From contig QVOM02000025.1 in assembly GCA_003586115.2 (NCBI GenBank), positions 42,514,522-42,578,521 on the forward strand: DNA of 64,000 nt, in the 5' to 3' direction. The stretch comes from Salvator merianae (Eukaryota; Chordata; Lepidosauria; Squamata; Teiidae). Below, one piece after another: positions 52,101-58,247 of the stretch (position 1 is its first letter; each line of letters starts with the position of its first letter). The translations under genes and the position numbers were made by a program. A model generated the notes under the pieces. That model was not told the origin of the DNA. It saw only the letters and a program-made list of their open reading frames with translations, and made no database searches.

Positions 52101-55100
52101 CCTCCATACTGCCACAGCAGGTCAACCTGCTAATCAAAAGAGAAGACCAAAAGTCTTCTCATTAATTGCAAGGTCCGAGAGTTTGTCATACCAAGATGAA
52201 AGTGAAAATTTCCTCGAGTCTTTTCAACCCAAAGAAATCAATTCTTTGGTGAGAGTGATTTGCGATCGGAAGATACGAGAAATTTCTTCTTAAATTAAAA
52301 TCCAGAATGAATGCACCACTCTGCATTCCCACCACATATGGATAAATGAGCCAGGTCGTCCACAATTATGCCAACATAATGAGGGCCTGTTTGGGATTAT
52401 TTTGGATAAAAGTATTGGAGTATGGTGCCATGTATAGTTTTGAATGGACACAATCTGAAATTAAGCCCCGTGGATATATACAGATGTCCTACGTGGTGAA
52501 AGGGCAACCTTGTGGTCAAAATGATATGTATTCAGAATAGTTTTTGAGGTAAGACGGGTAGGAGTGTTTGATGTGAGCACTGGAACTATCTCTCTCCATC
52601 TTTTCAGTAGTAGTTGACCAAATATCTAAAGGAACATCTCCTCCCGTGTAGACCTGACCATGCCTTAAGATCTGCAGGTGAGGCCTTCTTGGCAGTGCGA
52701 CACCCTTCAGCAGTTGTGGGGGAAATGTGTGGGAGGGCACTCTTGGAGATAGCCCTCAGGCTATGAAGCAGCCTTCCCTCTGAGATGCATCAGGCACCCT
52801 CATTCTATATATTCAGACAACTGGTGAAGATGCACCTCTGTATCCAAACTAATCATGTTCAGGTTAAATGTTTGTATCTATATCATGTGATGGTTTGCAC
52901 TGCGTATGTACTTTTAAGCTTCAGTCCAATTCTGGCTGATGCAGGAGTGGGTGAAAAAAGAAGGCATTACCTTTCTCCTTTCACCACAGATGGTGCTCTC
53001 CCTCAAACTGATGGAGAGGCTTTGATGGTACCCCCTCGTGCCAGCAGCCACCATGATGGTTACTGCCACACGTCCTGCAGTGTGACAGATACCAGAAAGT
53101 GCAGGCAGTGCCTAATGAAAGCTGGAATTTGCAGTTTTCAGACAAAGAGTGAGAAAATTCAGACATGGCAGCTCTACTGTGCAGGCAGCTGTTGCCACTG
53201 TGGCCTGCCAACAGTCAAGTTGTGCCTGCATTGGCATTTCTAGTTAGAAGTACCCTTTGTTAAGCTCACTATGTTTTATAGAGCCTGTTTCCAGTTAAGG
53301 ATACTGAGGTCTGCATCCTCAGTTGGGTTTATTAATTCAAAACAAAGGCTGCATTCACACATACTAAAAAAGGGGTGGCTCAAAAGTGCCTTAGGGATGG
53401 CTGCATGTGACACTCACGTTCTTATTCCATCATTAATCCACCCTTTCTAGTCTAAAGTGTTCATGGTGGGGAGGGGACAGACTGGCATGTAATAATCCCA
53501 TCTGCAAACTACAGTACCCCTAAGCCATCTTGGAGGTGCTTCTTTGAACTTCATGTGACTGCAGCCAAAGGCAGGTTTTCCAGAGTTGTATCTCTCATCA
53601 TATTGCAGATATATTTCTGCTCCTAGTTTCATGTTTCCTCTGAGAATTTTATGGTTTAATCCAGAGTGTGAAAAGTTACTAACTCCCCACATTTTTTAAC
53701 TGAATTTAGGGTTCAGTGTTCCTTTACACAAAGAAAGATAAGTTTAGCAACAGCCCAGATTACAGCAGGATTTAGACAATGCTCTGGTGTTTTCAGTAAT
53801 GATCAGCCATTTGCTTAATACCTGCATTGAACTATAATGTACTTCCAAGTATGTAACTGGATTGCACTCAGTTTCTTGAGTCTGTATTATGGGAGGAGAG
53901 AGAGCTTGTCCTTCTCTTTCCTGCTTATATTTTATGTGCCATCCACCTTAGTAATATTTTAGAAGTTTACAGAGATGTTATGTTTTGAAGAAAACTCAAC
54001 AGAGTCCAAAAGCTTTGGATTCCATACATTGTCTTCCCCTGTGATTTAGGCATCTTACTCAGTTGTCATTAGAAAGGATATTCATAATAACACAAGTACC
54101 TCACTGGACAGACCCATGGCGGATCTGCTCCAGCAGGCTGCAGAGGCGTAGCAAGGGGGGGCGGTCCACCCCGGGCAGCGCGTTGTCGCGGGCAGCCCAC
54201 AGAGCCAGGGCCCCGCCCACCGGCGCCCTCGCTTGTCACCCCGCCCGCTCGTCCGTCGGCGCGCTGGTCGCCCCGCCCACCGACGCTTCGCCCCGGGCGG
54301 CAAAAGTGCTGGCTATGCCAGTGGCAGACTGTTCTCAAAGTGGCCAGGAAGATGCACAAGGGAGCCCAGCAGCAGGACATGAGTGTACAGCTTGCTCTGC
54401 TTGCAGTCATAAGAACATAAGAGGAGCCTTGCTGGATCAGCCGCAGCCCATCTAGTCCAGCATTGTGTTTCACGCGGTGGCCCACCAATTGCTTCTGGGC
54501 ATTCTTAAGTAGAATAACAGGCAAAACCTTCACCAGCTCTTGACTCCCCCGCAAATGGTTTTACAGGCATCCTGCCTGTCTTTCCAACCTGGAGGCAGGA
54601 CCTAGGCATCCATTCCAGTCTCCCAGCAGCTGGCCTTTGGAGGCATGCCATCTCCTCCTACCATCAGGGCTAACAGCCATCGATAGCTCTGACTTGCATG
54701 TGTCAGTTCAGACTTTCCTTTTCGAGGAGAAGGGAGAGAGCCATCCAAGCTGGGGCCCAGCGCCACATCTTGTGATGGTGAATTCCGAAGTTTAACTGTC
54801 CAATAAAAAAAATTCCCTTTGTATGTCCTGATTCATCCAAGATTCAGTTTCACTGGGAGATCTATAGTATTTATTTATTTATGTATTTTGATTTCTATCC
54901 CGCCCTACACCGGAAGGCCACAGGGAGGATTACCACACAGTTAGAAACAATACAAATTAAAGCAGTATAAAAACAGATTAAAAACACTAAAAACAATTTA
55001 TGACAATATCGGCAGGGAAAAATAATAATAATAATAATTTCCCTTGGCCGAAGGCCAGGGTAAAGAGGTACGTCTTTAGTTGCCTTCGAAAGGCAGGCAA

Positions 55101-57590
55101 CGATGTTGCATGACGTACCTCGAAGGGGAGACCATTCCACAATCTGGGAGCAGTGACAGAAAAGGCCCTCTCACGTGTCCCAACCCCCCTAACCACTGAA
55201 GGAGGTGGCACAGACAAGAGGTCTTCACTGCCAGATCTTAAAGTATAGTGGGAAAGGAAGGAAAAACTTCTCCCTATCCACTTTGCCCACACCATGCATA
55301 ATTTTATACCCTTTTCCTGTGTCCCCTGCCACTTGTCTCCTTTCCAGATTAAAAGGCCCAAACACTGGAACCGTTCTTTTCCTCGTAGGGAAGCCCCTTA
55401 CCATCTCAGTCACCATTCTCTCAACCTTCTCCAACTCTGCATCTCAAATCCTTTTTGAGATGCAGCAACCAAAGGTGCATACAGTATGACAGATGCAGAT
55501 GCACCCTCAGTTTGTAGGCATTATTATCATCTGTGTTTTCAGTACCGTATTTTATTATGCCTGACATGCTGTTGGCTTTTTACAGAGCAGATGCAGACTG
55601 TGCCAACACTTCCTTTGAACTTCCTTACTCCAAGATCTCTTTCCCAATTAAATCACAGTCAGCTGCAATCCCATTAGCATACATGTATAGGGTTTTTAAT
55701 GAAGGTGTGCATCACCTCACACTTATGCCAGTAGGAATAAGTACTGGAAACTCATTGGGAAAAAAAAAAAGTAAGTTTTGGCTCACAGCTACTCTGCTTG
55801 GCCACCTTGAGTCTTTATGAAATAGGCTGAATACAAGTAACTAACTAACTAAATAAATAAATAAATAGCTTATGACAGAAATCAGCACTTTGCTTATTTT
55901 CATGTTATAACCTTTCATAAAAAGGCAAGTCAAGTTGCACATGAGACGAAGCTCTTAGGAACGAAGCTGCCATTCCATCCTTAGGGAGGAAACAGCACGT
56001 AAGGGAATATGTCTTGCACCTCTTAGAAATGCATATGTATACACGCAAAACTATATTTGTGTATGAGCATTATGTGTGTGAGGGAGGTGGATGCTTGCGT
56101 GAGACTTGTTCATTGATCTGTCAAAATGATCGTGTTACTGAGGCCTGAAGTTTAACAGACATTTAATCAAAAACAATCAAATGATTAATGGAGGGAGAAT
56201 GAAAATGGGAGGTTGCTTACATGGCTGAACAGATATGCAGATACATTACTGAAAGTAGCAGGGCATGGGTGAAGATGCCTAAACTTCTCCAAAACTGCTT
56301 TTACAATTGTCAGAGCAGAATAGGAGCAAGTATGGTCATTCTTGCCAAGAACGTAGCACCAAGCTCTATTTAATGGTGCACCCCAAGATTTTGGACAAAC
56401 TCGGTATCCGCAAAAGGGAGTAATAATCCCTTGCACATGAGCATATATTGATTCATAAAGTACAAAAGGCTGGGACACAGATTCAGTCTTCCATTTCAGA
56501 TTCCTTTTTAGACCAAGTGGCTGAAATTGCAATAGCCAGAACCACCAAGAGGTTTGAAATGCAAAATACCTGCATTTGTATCTTCTTTTAGGAAATGGAG
56601 TACCTTGCCATTTCATGCCTCAAAGAGCCCAGGGACATCAGTGTCAGCGGGGAGAGTGAAACACAGGTTGAAATCGTTCTACTTTCTCTGTAGGCATAGT
56701 TGGAAAAAGTAATGAATTTATAGGAAGGAAAATGTTTGAATTGTTTAGATCAGTGTGTCAATGTTTCTTTGCTTTTTGATAGGTGCCCATTCTGTATTTA
56801 CTCCACAAATCGTCCAGCAGCGATGGAATGCCATTTGAAGACCCATTACAAAATGGAGTACAAGTGCCGGATCTGCCAGGCAGTGAAAGCCAATCAGCTG
56901 GAGCTAGAAATGCACATCCGGGAGCATCGCCTTGGCAACCATTACAAGTGTGACCAGTGCGGCTATCTTTCAAAGACGGCCAATAAGCTGATAGAGCATG
57001 TGCGTGTCCACACTGGGGAGCGTCCCTTTCACTGTGACCAGTGCAGCTACAGCTGCAAACGCAAAGACAATCTCAACCTGCACAAGAAGCTCAAGCATGC
57101 TCCTCGCCAGACATTCAGCTGCGAAGAGTGCCTCTTCAAGACCACCCACCCTTTTGTCTTCAGCCGCCATGTGAAGAAGCACCAGAACGGGGACTACTCG
57201 GAAGAGGAGAAGAAGGGCCAGGGAACAGCCTCCAAGGAAACTAGCCCTCTCCTCGCCACTAACAGTTCCCGTAGCCTCTTGTCACCTCTCTCCGTGATGT
57301 CTGCCTCCCAGGCTTTGCAGACCGTGGCTCTGTCAGCCGCTCATGGTGGTTCTGCAGAGCCAAACCTGGCACTTAAAGCCTTGGCCGTGAACGGCACATC
57401 TCTATGCTTTGACAAGTACCGGAACTCTGAGTTTGCCCACCTCATTCCCTTAACGATGTTTTTCCCCAAGAACCACTTTGAGATCACATTCCACGCGCCC
57501 AGGCCACAGACTATATGCCTGGGTGACCCTTCGCCGAAGCACTCCTTTCTCGCTTACCTTGGACTTACAGAAAGGGCAGAAACTGCCTGA
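12229..57590 (+). CDS. ZNF827: ZNF827 orthologue, 3' portion (nine coding exons)
   Basis: Zinc finger protein 827, a nuclear C2H2 protein. In mammals it recruits NuRD/HDAC complexes, including to telomeres in ALT cells, and is linked to splicing control; that is family knowledge, not shown here. Joining the exons listed separately gives 684 residues in one frame with GT/AG borders and matching phases throughout. Order by window residue (1 = GAA at 12231): acidic KIKEEP segment, serine-rich linkers, then 11 C2H2-type fingers: one in exon 4, one in exon 5, two in exon 6, two in exon 8, five in exon 9. The protein ends LGLTERAETA, very close to the mammalian C-terminus. The vertebrate protein is about 1,080 residues, so roughly 400 N-terminal residues, including the first fingers, lie upstream. 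No frameshift or in-frame stop was seen, so the copy looks functional. Identification is by recognition of near-identical segments in exons 4-9. Confidence 0.97.
12469..14348 (+). other. ZNF827: Intron between exons 1 and 2
   Basis: 1.9 kb of non-coding sequence. No confidently assignable repeat; TGTGTGAATGCAGCC near 13105 may be the end of an old inverted-repeat element. Confidence 0.85.
14349..14406 (+). CDS. ZNF827: ZNF827 coding exon 2 of window (58-bp linker exon)
   Basis: A short exon between TTTTCTGCAG and the donor AG|GTAAGT. It completes the Glu codon and reads KVSKEHNHSKDNTISTTS, close to the mammalian linker. It ends with two bases of a Ser codon finished by the next exon. Too short to stand out as an open frame; supported by splice signals, phase and family match. 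Confidence 0.93.
15004..15183. mobile_element. Inverted-repeat element, GGGCAGTTCTGCACTGG ends
   Basis: Left GGGCAGTTCTGCACTGG, right CCAGTGTGAAATCACCC; flanks TAT and TAC may be a 3-bp duplication. The interior shares ACCAGCAAGCRTACTAG and CTCCCTTCTG with 50784-50929. Confidence 0.7.
15765..15860 (-). mobile_element. L2-like LINE 3' tail fragment
   Basis: CATTTATACTCTGCCTTACA followed by CCTAAGGCCTCGGGGCG resembles the inverted tail seen at 24615, 43995 and 47398. The repeat may continue to about 16080. Confidence 0.45.
16740..17666 (-). mobile_element. L2-like LINE reverse-transcriptase remnant
   Basis: On the - strand two blocks align with the L2 polymerase: IYLKLLEKVIWSFG, then a decayed catalytic region where DETEFCPSFSFGSDP replaces the usual YADDTQL box, with downstream C-terminal sequence at 16740-17100. 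Stops and indels make it dead. Confidence 0.55.
18700..18717. repeat. Short (AT)n microsatellite
   Basis: About nine AT units, just upstream of exon 3. Confidence 0.85.
18811..18914 (+). CDS. ZNF827: ZNF827 coding exon 3 of window (serine/proline linker)
   Basis: The acceptor is TTTTTCTACAG and the donor is CCAG|GTATGG. It encodes window residues 100-133, beginning PFFPEDTFRQSPFTSNSKDL, as in mammals, then a less conserved stretch ending GRTPVP. It is a disordered linker ahead of the C-terminal finger array. The exon ends with one base of a Glu codon completed 21.7 kb downstream. Confidence 0.94.
20104..20345 (-). mobile_element. CR1-type LINE 3' end
   Basis: GAGCATAAGAACCTTAGAGG, CTGGATCAGGCCACAGCCCA and AGTGGCCCACCAACTGCTTC are the inverted 3' end of the element better preserved at 20873. 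Right boundary uncertain. Confidence 0.8.
20762..20830. mobile_element. Possible hAT end fragment
   Basis: CAGAGGTTCTTAATCTGGGG followed by TCCATGGATG resembles the 5' terminus of Charlie-type hAT elements. No partner end was found. Confidence 0.35.
20873..22300 (-). mobile_element. CR1-clade LINE, C-terminal reverse transcriptase and 3' end
   Basis: About 1.4 kb on the - strand. In order the translation shows ENQHGFCEGKSCLTNLLEFF, VYLDFRKAFDRVPH, GVPQGSVLG, the catalytic KFADDTKLF box, KDLGVLVDSSMK, VRPHLEY, KVQKRASRMIKGL, DLFSLERQHLRRDL and LRNLLPEEVV. The frame breaks several times, so it is a pseudogene. The 5' part of the element is missing. The 3' end (minus sense) is GCTGGACTAGATAGGCTGTG with GATCCAGCAAGGCTCCTCC. 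Confidence 0.93.
23969..24170. mobile_element. Inverted-repeat element, GGGCCTTTTCGCACTT ends, about 200 bp
   Basis: Left GGGCCTTTTCGCACTT, right AAGTGTGAACAGACCC (13 of 16 match when inverted). Flanked by AGG on both sides (23966-23968, 24171-24173). Contains a perfect 14-bp hairpin, 24078-24091 with 24096-24109. Confidence 0.75.
24615..24682 (-). mobile_element. L2-like LINE 3' tail
   Basis: (ATTT)n followed by TTATCCTGCCTATATCC and GATCTCAGGGTGGGTTACA, the inverted L2/SINE tail. Confidence 0.6.
25229..25628. mobile_element. Inverted-repeat element, about 400 bp
   Basis: Left GGGCCTTTCCACACTTA, right ATGTGCAAAAAGACCT; TTA flanks both ends (25226-25228, 25629-25631). The internal block ACCCATTTTGGCAGCACACG is shared with 28165 and 35125. 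Confidence 0.65.
26140..26222. mobile_element. Short foldback repeat
   Basis: AACTCCCAGCATT (26170-26182) and AATGCTGGGAGTT (26201-26213) are perfect inverted arms. GGACTATAACTCCCAGCATT resembles a very common reptile repeat. Confidence 0.55.
26916..27496 (-). mobile_element. 581-bp CpG-rich inverted-repeat element, copy A
   Basis: Ends GGGCCTTTTCGCACT and CGAACAGGCCC; flanks GAC and AAC. Reverse-complemented, it aligns with copy B (32392-32972) over most of its length, for example GTACCTGATCCTGGGTAAGG, ACAGCCTAGCTGCCG and CTCCAACCCCTCCGGTC. The motif TTCGCACT or a one-base variant occurs at 26923, 26996 and 27074, and inverted at 27237, 27291 and 27433. No coding capacity for a transposase; the 102-codon frame at 27206 is a by-product of high GC. 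Confidence 0.8.
28025..28042. repeat. Interstitial telomeric repeat (TAACCC)3
   Basis: Three perfect telomere units. The 11-mer GAATAATAACC occurs at 28019-28029 and again at 28049-28059, bracketing them. Confidence 0.9.
28165..28361. mobile_element. Fragment of the 400-bp inverted-repeat subfamily
   Basis: Shares GGGACCCATTTTTGTGGTGC and AAATTGCACAGCTGAAATGG with 25229-25628; the right end AAATGTGGAAACAGCC fits the family terminus. Left end unclear. Confidence 0.5.
28365..28563. mobile_element. Inverted-repeat element, about 200 bp
   Basis: Left GGGTCTGTTCACACTTGA, right GAAGTGCAAACAGGCCC; flanks TTT and TTC. Immediately adjoins the preceding element. Confidence 0.7.
28818..29052. mobile_element. 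Inverted-repeat element, GGCTGCATCCACAC family
   Basis: Left GGCTGCATCCACACACA, right ACCTGTGGATGCAGCC. The centre is a long imperfect hairpin: CACCTCTAATCCACATTA against TAATGTGGATTAGAGGT. Confidence 0.75.
30902..31081. mobile_element. Inverted-repeat element, 180-bp subfamily with AAT duplication
   Basis: Left GGCCCTTTCTGTACTTGG, right CAAGTGCAGAAAGGGCC. AAT flanks both sides (30899-30901, 31082-31084). The interior TATCCCAGAATAGGGACC aligns with 10851-11029. Confidence 0.82.
31086..31315 (+). mobile_element. L1 LINE, ORF2 C-terminal fragment
   Basis: A 68-codon frame from 31106 reads AARIANAQKWKEDK ... MTDLIELIRNN ... KNWKPFIDFL and stops. This pattern, (S/A)AR-x-AQ-x-WK followed by WKPF-x-x(Y/F)L, is typical of the L1 ORF2 C-terminus. 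It is 5'-truncated. Confidence 0.65.
31318..31442. mobile_element. 125-bp foldback element with 13-bp perfect inverted ends
   Basis: TTCCAGAATGGAG (31318-31330) is the exact inverse of CTCCATTCTGGAA (31430-31442). It lies directly after the L1 stop codon and may be part of that L1's 3' UTR or a separate insertion. Confidence 0.5.
32392..32972 (+). mobile_element. 581-bp CpG-rich inverted-repeat element, copy B
   Basis: Ends GGGCCTGTACGCACTA and TAAGTGCGAACAGGCCC; flanks AAT and ATT. TTCGCACT-type motifs occur at 32399, 32448, 32589 and 32833, and inverted at 32885 and 32958. Same length and sequence family as copy A in the opposite orientation. No transposase open frame. Confidence 0.8.
33496..33547. 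repeat. Two-copy tandem duplication
   Basis: CCCTGGCAAGGCTGACTAAA is followed at once by a second near-identical unit, CCCTGGCAGGGCTGACTAAT. Confidence 0.7.
35125..35516. mobile_element. Inverted-repeat element, 400-bp subfamily
   Basis: Left TGGCTTTTCTGTACTTAG, right TAAGTGCAAAAACACTC; flanks TAT and TAA. Shares GGGGCACCCATTTTGATGGT with 25229-25628. Confidence 0.55.
37424..37468. repeat. Hairpin, 15-bp arms
   Basis: GCTGGACTGGAAATG and CATTTTCAGTCCAGC are inverted with one mismatch. Owner element not identified. Confidence 0.5.
38616..38840 (+). mobile_element. tRNA-derived SINE with L2-type tail
   Basis: A box TAGCGAACTGGCTGGTGTGC, B box GTGTTTGAATCCCCAC, then the familiar body (GACCTTGGACCAGTCACTGC; CCGTTGTGGGAACAAAAGG) and the tail AGATATAAATCTAGTGAATA. 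Confidence 0.85.
40630..40767 (+). CDS. ZNF827: ZNF827 coding exon 4 of window (C2H2 finger)
   Basis: The acceptor is GGGAGAATAG and the donor is CACACAG|GTAACT. It completes Glu and encodes residues 135-179: TEKIGLEAGNGLPSWKFNDQ, then one canonical finger with cysteines in CDVC (nt 40692-40703) and histidines in HLSLH, spaced C-x2-C-x12-H-x3-H, followed by the start of the HTDERKY linker. The polypyrimidine tract before the acceptor is modest, but phase and homology are unambiguous. Confidence 0.96.
42367..42386. repeat. (GT)n microsatellite
   Basis: About nine GT units in a row. Confidence 0.9.
43050..43208. repeat. Polypyrimidine tract, (TTCC)n then (CT)n
   Basis: (TTCC)n at about 43053-43107 and (CT)n with TTTC interruptions at about 43140-43208, separated by about 30 bases of mixed sequence. 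Strand-asymmetric mirror repeats of this kind can form triplex DNA. Confidence 0.9.
43995..44800 (-). mobile_element. L2-like LINE with internal deletion
   Basis: The - strand reads NNYQPVANIPF and LEETDYLHQIQSGL, the conserved N-terminal half of the L2 polymerase, near 44510-44690. It then jumps to the C-terminal block near 44270-44400, homologous to 54869-55243, and ends in the L2 tail at 43995-44060. The middle, with the catalytic box, appears deleted. Confidence 0.65.
46841..47012 (+). CDS. ZNF827: ZNF827 coding exon 5 of window (C2H2 finger)
   Basis: The acceptor is TGCTTCTTTCCAG and the donor is TACAG|GTGAGG. It encodes residues 181-236: ERKYKCHLCPYAAKCRANLN then QHLTVH, a canonical C2H2 finger, followed by VKLVSTDTEDIVSAVTSEGS and a KKHPYYY stretch leading into the next finger. 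Strongly conserved against mammals. The donor splits a Ser codon. Confidence 0.97.
47398..47480 (-). mobile_element. L2-like LINE 3' tail
   Basis: AATTTATATCCTGCCTTGTA and CCAAAGGTCTCAGGGCAGGT, the inverted L2 tail. Confidence 0.6.
47545..47746. mobile_element. Inverted-repeat element, 180-bp subfamily (diverged)
   Basis: The right half (GTCTGCACTAGCATGCGGAT; ATAATCTGGAATAAGGCC; TAGTGCAGA) aligns with 30902-31081. The left half contains a local duplication of a TCTGGRACTRTCC block. Confidence 0.6.
49268..49434 (+). CDS. ZNF827: ZNF827 coding exon 6 of window (two fingers)
   Basis: The acceptor is TTCTTCCTCCAG and the donor is TTCAG|GTGATA. It encodes residues 238-292. The first finger has CHVC and HMSLH. 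The second, atypical finger has cysteines in CTAC with an extra adjacent Cys (SICCTAC) and histidines in HIATKH, spaced H-x4-H. The exon ends in a split Gly codon. The sequence nearly matches the mammalian protein. Confidence 0.97.
49435..51454 (+). other. ZNF827: Intron between exons 6 and 7
   Basis: 2.0 kb. Contains a short inverted-repeat element at 50784-50929. A 121-codon open frame on the - strand (50061-50426) has no recognisable domain. Confidence 0.85.
50784..50929. mobile_element. Inverted-repeat element, GGGCAGTTCTGCACTGG ends (short copy)
   Basis: Left GAGCAGTTCTGCACTTG, right CCAGTGCAGAATCACCC; flanks TTA and ATA. Interior shared with 15004-15183, with a deletion. Confidence 0.65.
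51455..51646 (+). CDS. ZNF827: ZNF827 coding exon 7 of window (serine-rich linker)
   Basis: The acceptor is TTTTGTCTCTAG and the donor is GAGAAAG|GTAAGA. It encodes residues 294-356: EERKTPSDSNSPSSSSLSAL followed by acidic and lysine-rich sequence and NNLLVISVVPG. The serine run and acidic patches suggest a phosphorylated, disordered spacer between fingers 4 and 5 of the window. Only a 98-bp intron separates it from the next exon. Confidence 0.96.
51647..51744 (+). other. ZNF827: 98-bp intron between exons 7 and 8
   Basis: GTAAGA donor and TTTCCTCTTGCAG acceptor. The length is 98, not a multiple of three, and the intron has no stop in the frame entering from exon 7, so retention would read through it and then shift frame in exon 8, stopping at 51817-51819. 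Confidence 0.93.
51745..51922 (+). CDS. ZNF827: ZNF827 coding exon 8 of window (two fingers)
   Basis: The acceptor is CTCTTGCAG and the donor is CTCAA|GTAAGG. It encodes residues 358-415 with two fingers: CIFC...HLQIH and CDVC...HKKCH (H-x4-H type), joined by the short linker LITRMFE. It ends TVPTGGL plus two bases of a Lys codon completed as AA|G by the terminal exon. In mammals an alternative short C-terminus arises near this point; its exon was not found here. Confidence 0.97.
53347..53568. mobile_element. Inverted-repeat element, GGCTGCATCCACAC family
   Basis: Left GGCTGCATTCACACA, right CATGTGACTGCAGCC, flanked by AAA on both sides. Interior TTAATCCACCCTTTCTAG and GGGGAGGGGACAGACTGG shared with 11070 and 63008. 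Confidence 0.75.
54141..54323. mobile_element. hAT-type non-autonomous element with 8-bp target duplication
   Basis: Left end CAGAGGCGTAGC, right end GCTATGCCAGTG (9 of 12 match when inverted; consensus probably CAGTGGCGTAGC). Flanked by GCAGGCTG (54133-54140) and GCAGACTG (54324-54331), an 8-bp duplication with one change, the hAT hallmark. The interior is very GC- and CpG-rich. Confidence 0.8.
54869..55243 (-). mobile_element. L2-type LINE 3' end nested in CR1
   Basis: The - strand reads RAFSVTAPRLWNGLPFEVR and LPAFRRQLKTYLFTLAF, the L2 C-terminus, then a short 3' UTR and a GGGCGGGATAGAAATC tail with ATTT repeats. TATAGT flanks both ends (54863-54868, 55244-55249), a likely target duplication. 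Confidence 0.82.
55021..55037. repeat. Short (AAT)n inside the L2 fragment
   Basis: Five to six AAT units. Confidence 0.8.
56783..57590 (+). CDS. ZNF827: ZNF827 terminal coding exon (five fingers and C-terminal tail)
   Basis: The acceptor is GCTTTTTGATAG and the stop is TGA at 57588-57590. It encodes residues 417-684. Five C2H2 fingers begin at CPFC, CRIC, CDQC, CDQC and CEEC; the third and fourth are joined by the classic TGERPF linker. An acidic/lysine patch (EEEKKG) follows, then a serine-rich region with SPLSVMSASQALQTVALSAA, then a conserved tail with FDKYRNSEFAHLIPLTM and the end FLAYLGLTERAETA. The open frame upstream of 56783 is intronic. Coding GC is clearly higher than in the flanking introns. 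Confidence 0.97.
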
Positions 57591-58039
57591 GAGCAGCCAC
57601 ACTCTGTACCAAAAATACTTCCTCCCCACTCCCACAAAAGTATCCAGCAGGTATATGCATTGCTTACAAACCATGCATCCAAGAGGTATGGTAGGCTGAA
57701 CATTTGTACTATAGATCATTAGTAGTAAGGTATAGGAAAAAAAAGGCTCTCTGTGTCCCCTTAATGCATTGACATGAAGGCTGCTTTATTGAAACTCTTC
57801 AGAGAGGTGACCTCCTGCATACTTCTACCTTCAGAGGCATGTTTCCAGTACTCTTCTCTTTAAAAAAAACAAAAACTATTTTGTCTTGTCTAAGCTGAAC
57901 GAGAGTGTCCTTAAAGGCAATCAGCACTTGCTAAAATTATGTACTGATGCATTTTACTTTCATTTTGTGAATGTGTGTTTGAGAGAGAGTCAGTGTGCCA
58001 TGACATTGCTTTTGCACATCTTTTTGTACTGACTTATTT

Positions 58040-58247
58040 AGTATGAACACGTGAAGCTGCCTTACACCGAGTCAAACCATTGGTCCAGAGTGTTGACTGT
58101 GTGGACTGGCAGCGGTCTCCAGGTCTCTTGCAGGGGTCTTTCCTAGGACCTACCTGAGAGTCTTTAATGGGGAAGGGGGGTTGCTTGGGACTGAATGGGA
58201 CCTTTATACATGCAAAGCATGTGCTCCACTGCTCAGCTGTGGCCCCC
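58040..58247 (-). mobile_element. tRNA-derived SINE in ZNF827 3' UTR
   Basis: Read on the - strand it starts GGGGCCACAGCTGAGCAGTG (A box) and continues to a B-box-like GGTCCCATTCAGTCCCAAGC; the other end has ACCAATGGTTTGACTCGGTG. Common reptile SINE body. Confidence 0.8.

Larger units (their letters stand above)
54409..55735 (-). mobile_element. CR1-type LINE interrupted by an L2 fragment
   Basis: Segment 54409-54868 is the inverted 3' end (CATAAGAGGAGCCTTGCTGG; AGTCCAGCATTGTGTTTCAC; TCCTGATTCATCCAAGATTC). Segment 55244-55735 continues upstream into ORF2 (AAAACTTCTCCCTATCCACT; CATGCATAATTTTATACCC; CCAAGATCTCTTTCCCAATT). The break holds the L2 piece below. Confidence 0.82.
51923..56782 (+). 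other. ZNF827: Intron between exons 8 and 9
   Basis: 4.9 kb. Holds an inverted-repeat element (53347-53568), a hAT-type element (54141-54323), and a CR1 (54409-55735) interrupted by an L2 fragment (54869-55243). 51923-53340 and 55740-56780 show nothing recognisable. Confidence 0.85.

Noticed and set aside
54069..54554. 161-codon open frame on the - strand
   Set aside because: It runs across the GC-rich hAT element and the CR1 3' end; no domain is visible and the length follows from low stop density in GC-rich DNA.
56185..56616. 143-codon open frame on the - strand upstream of the last exon
   Set aside because: The longest unexplained frame, but no recognised family, atypical composition and no splice or start context; probably chance.
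51923..56782. Alternative terminal exon for the short mammalian ZNF827 isoform
   Set aside because: No matching acceptor followed by the expected short coding tail was seen by eye.
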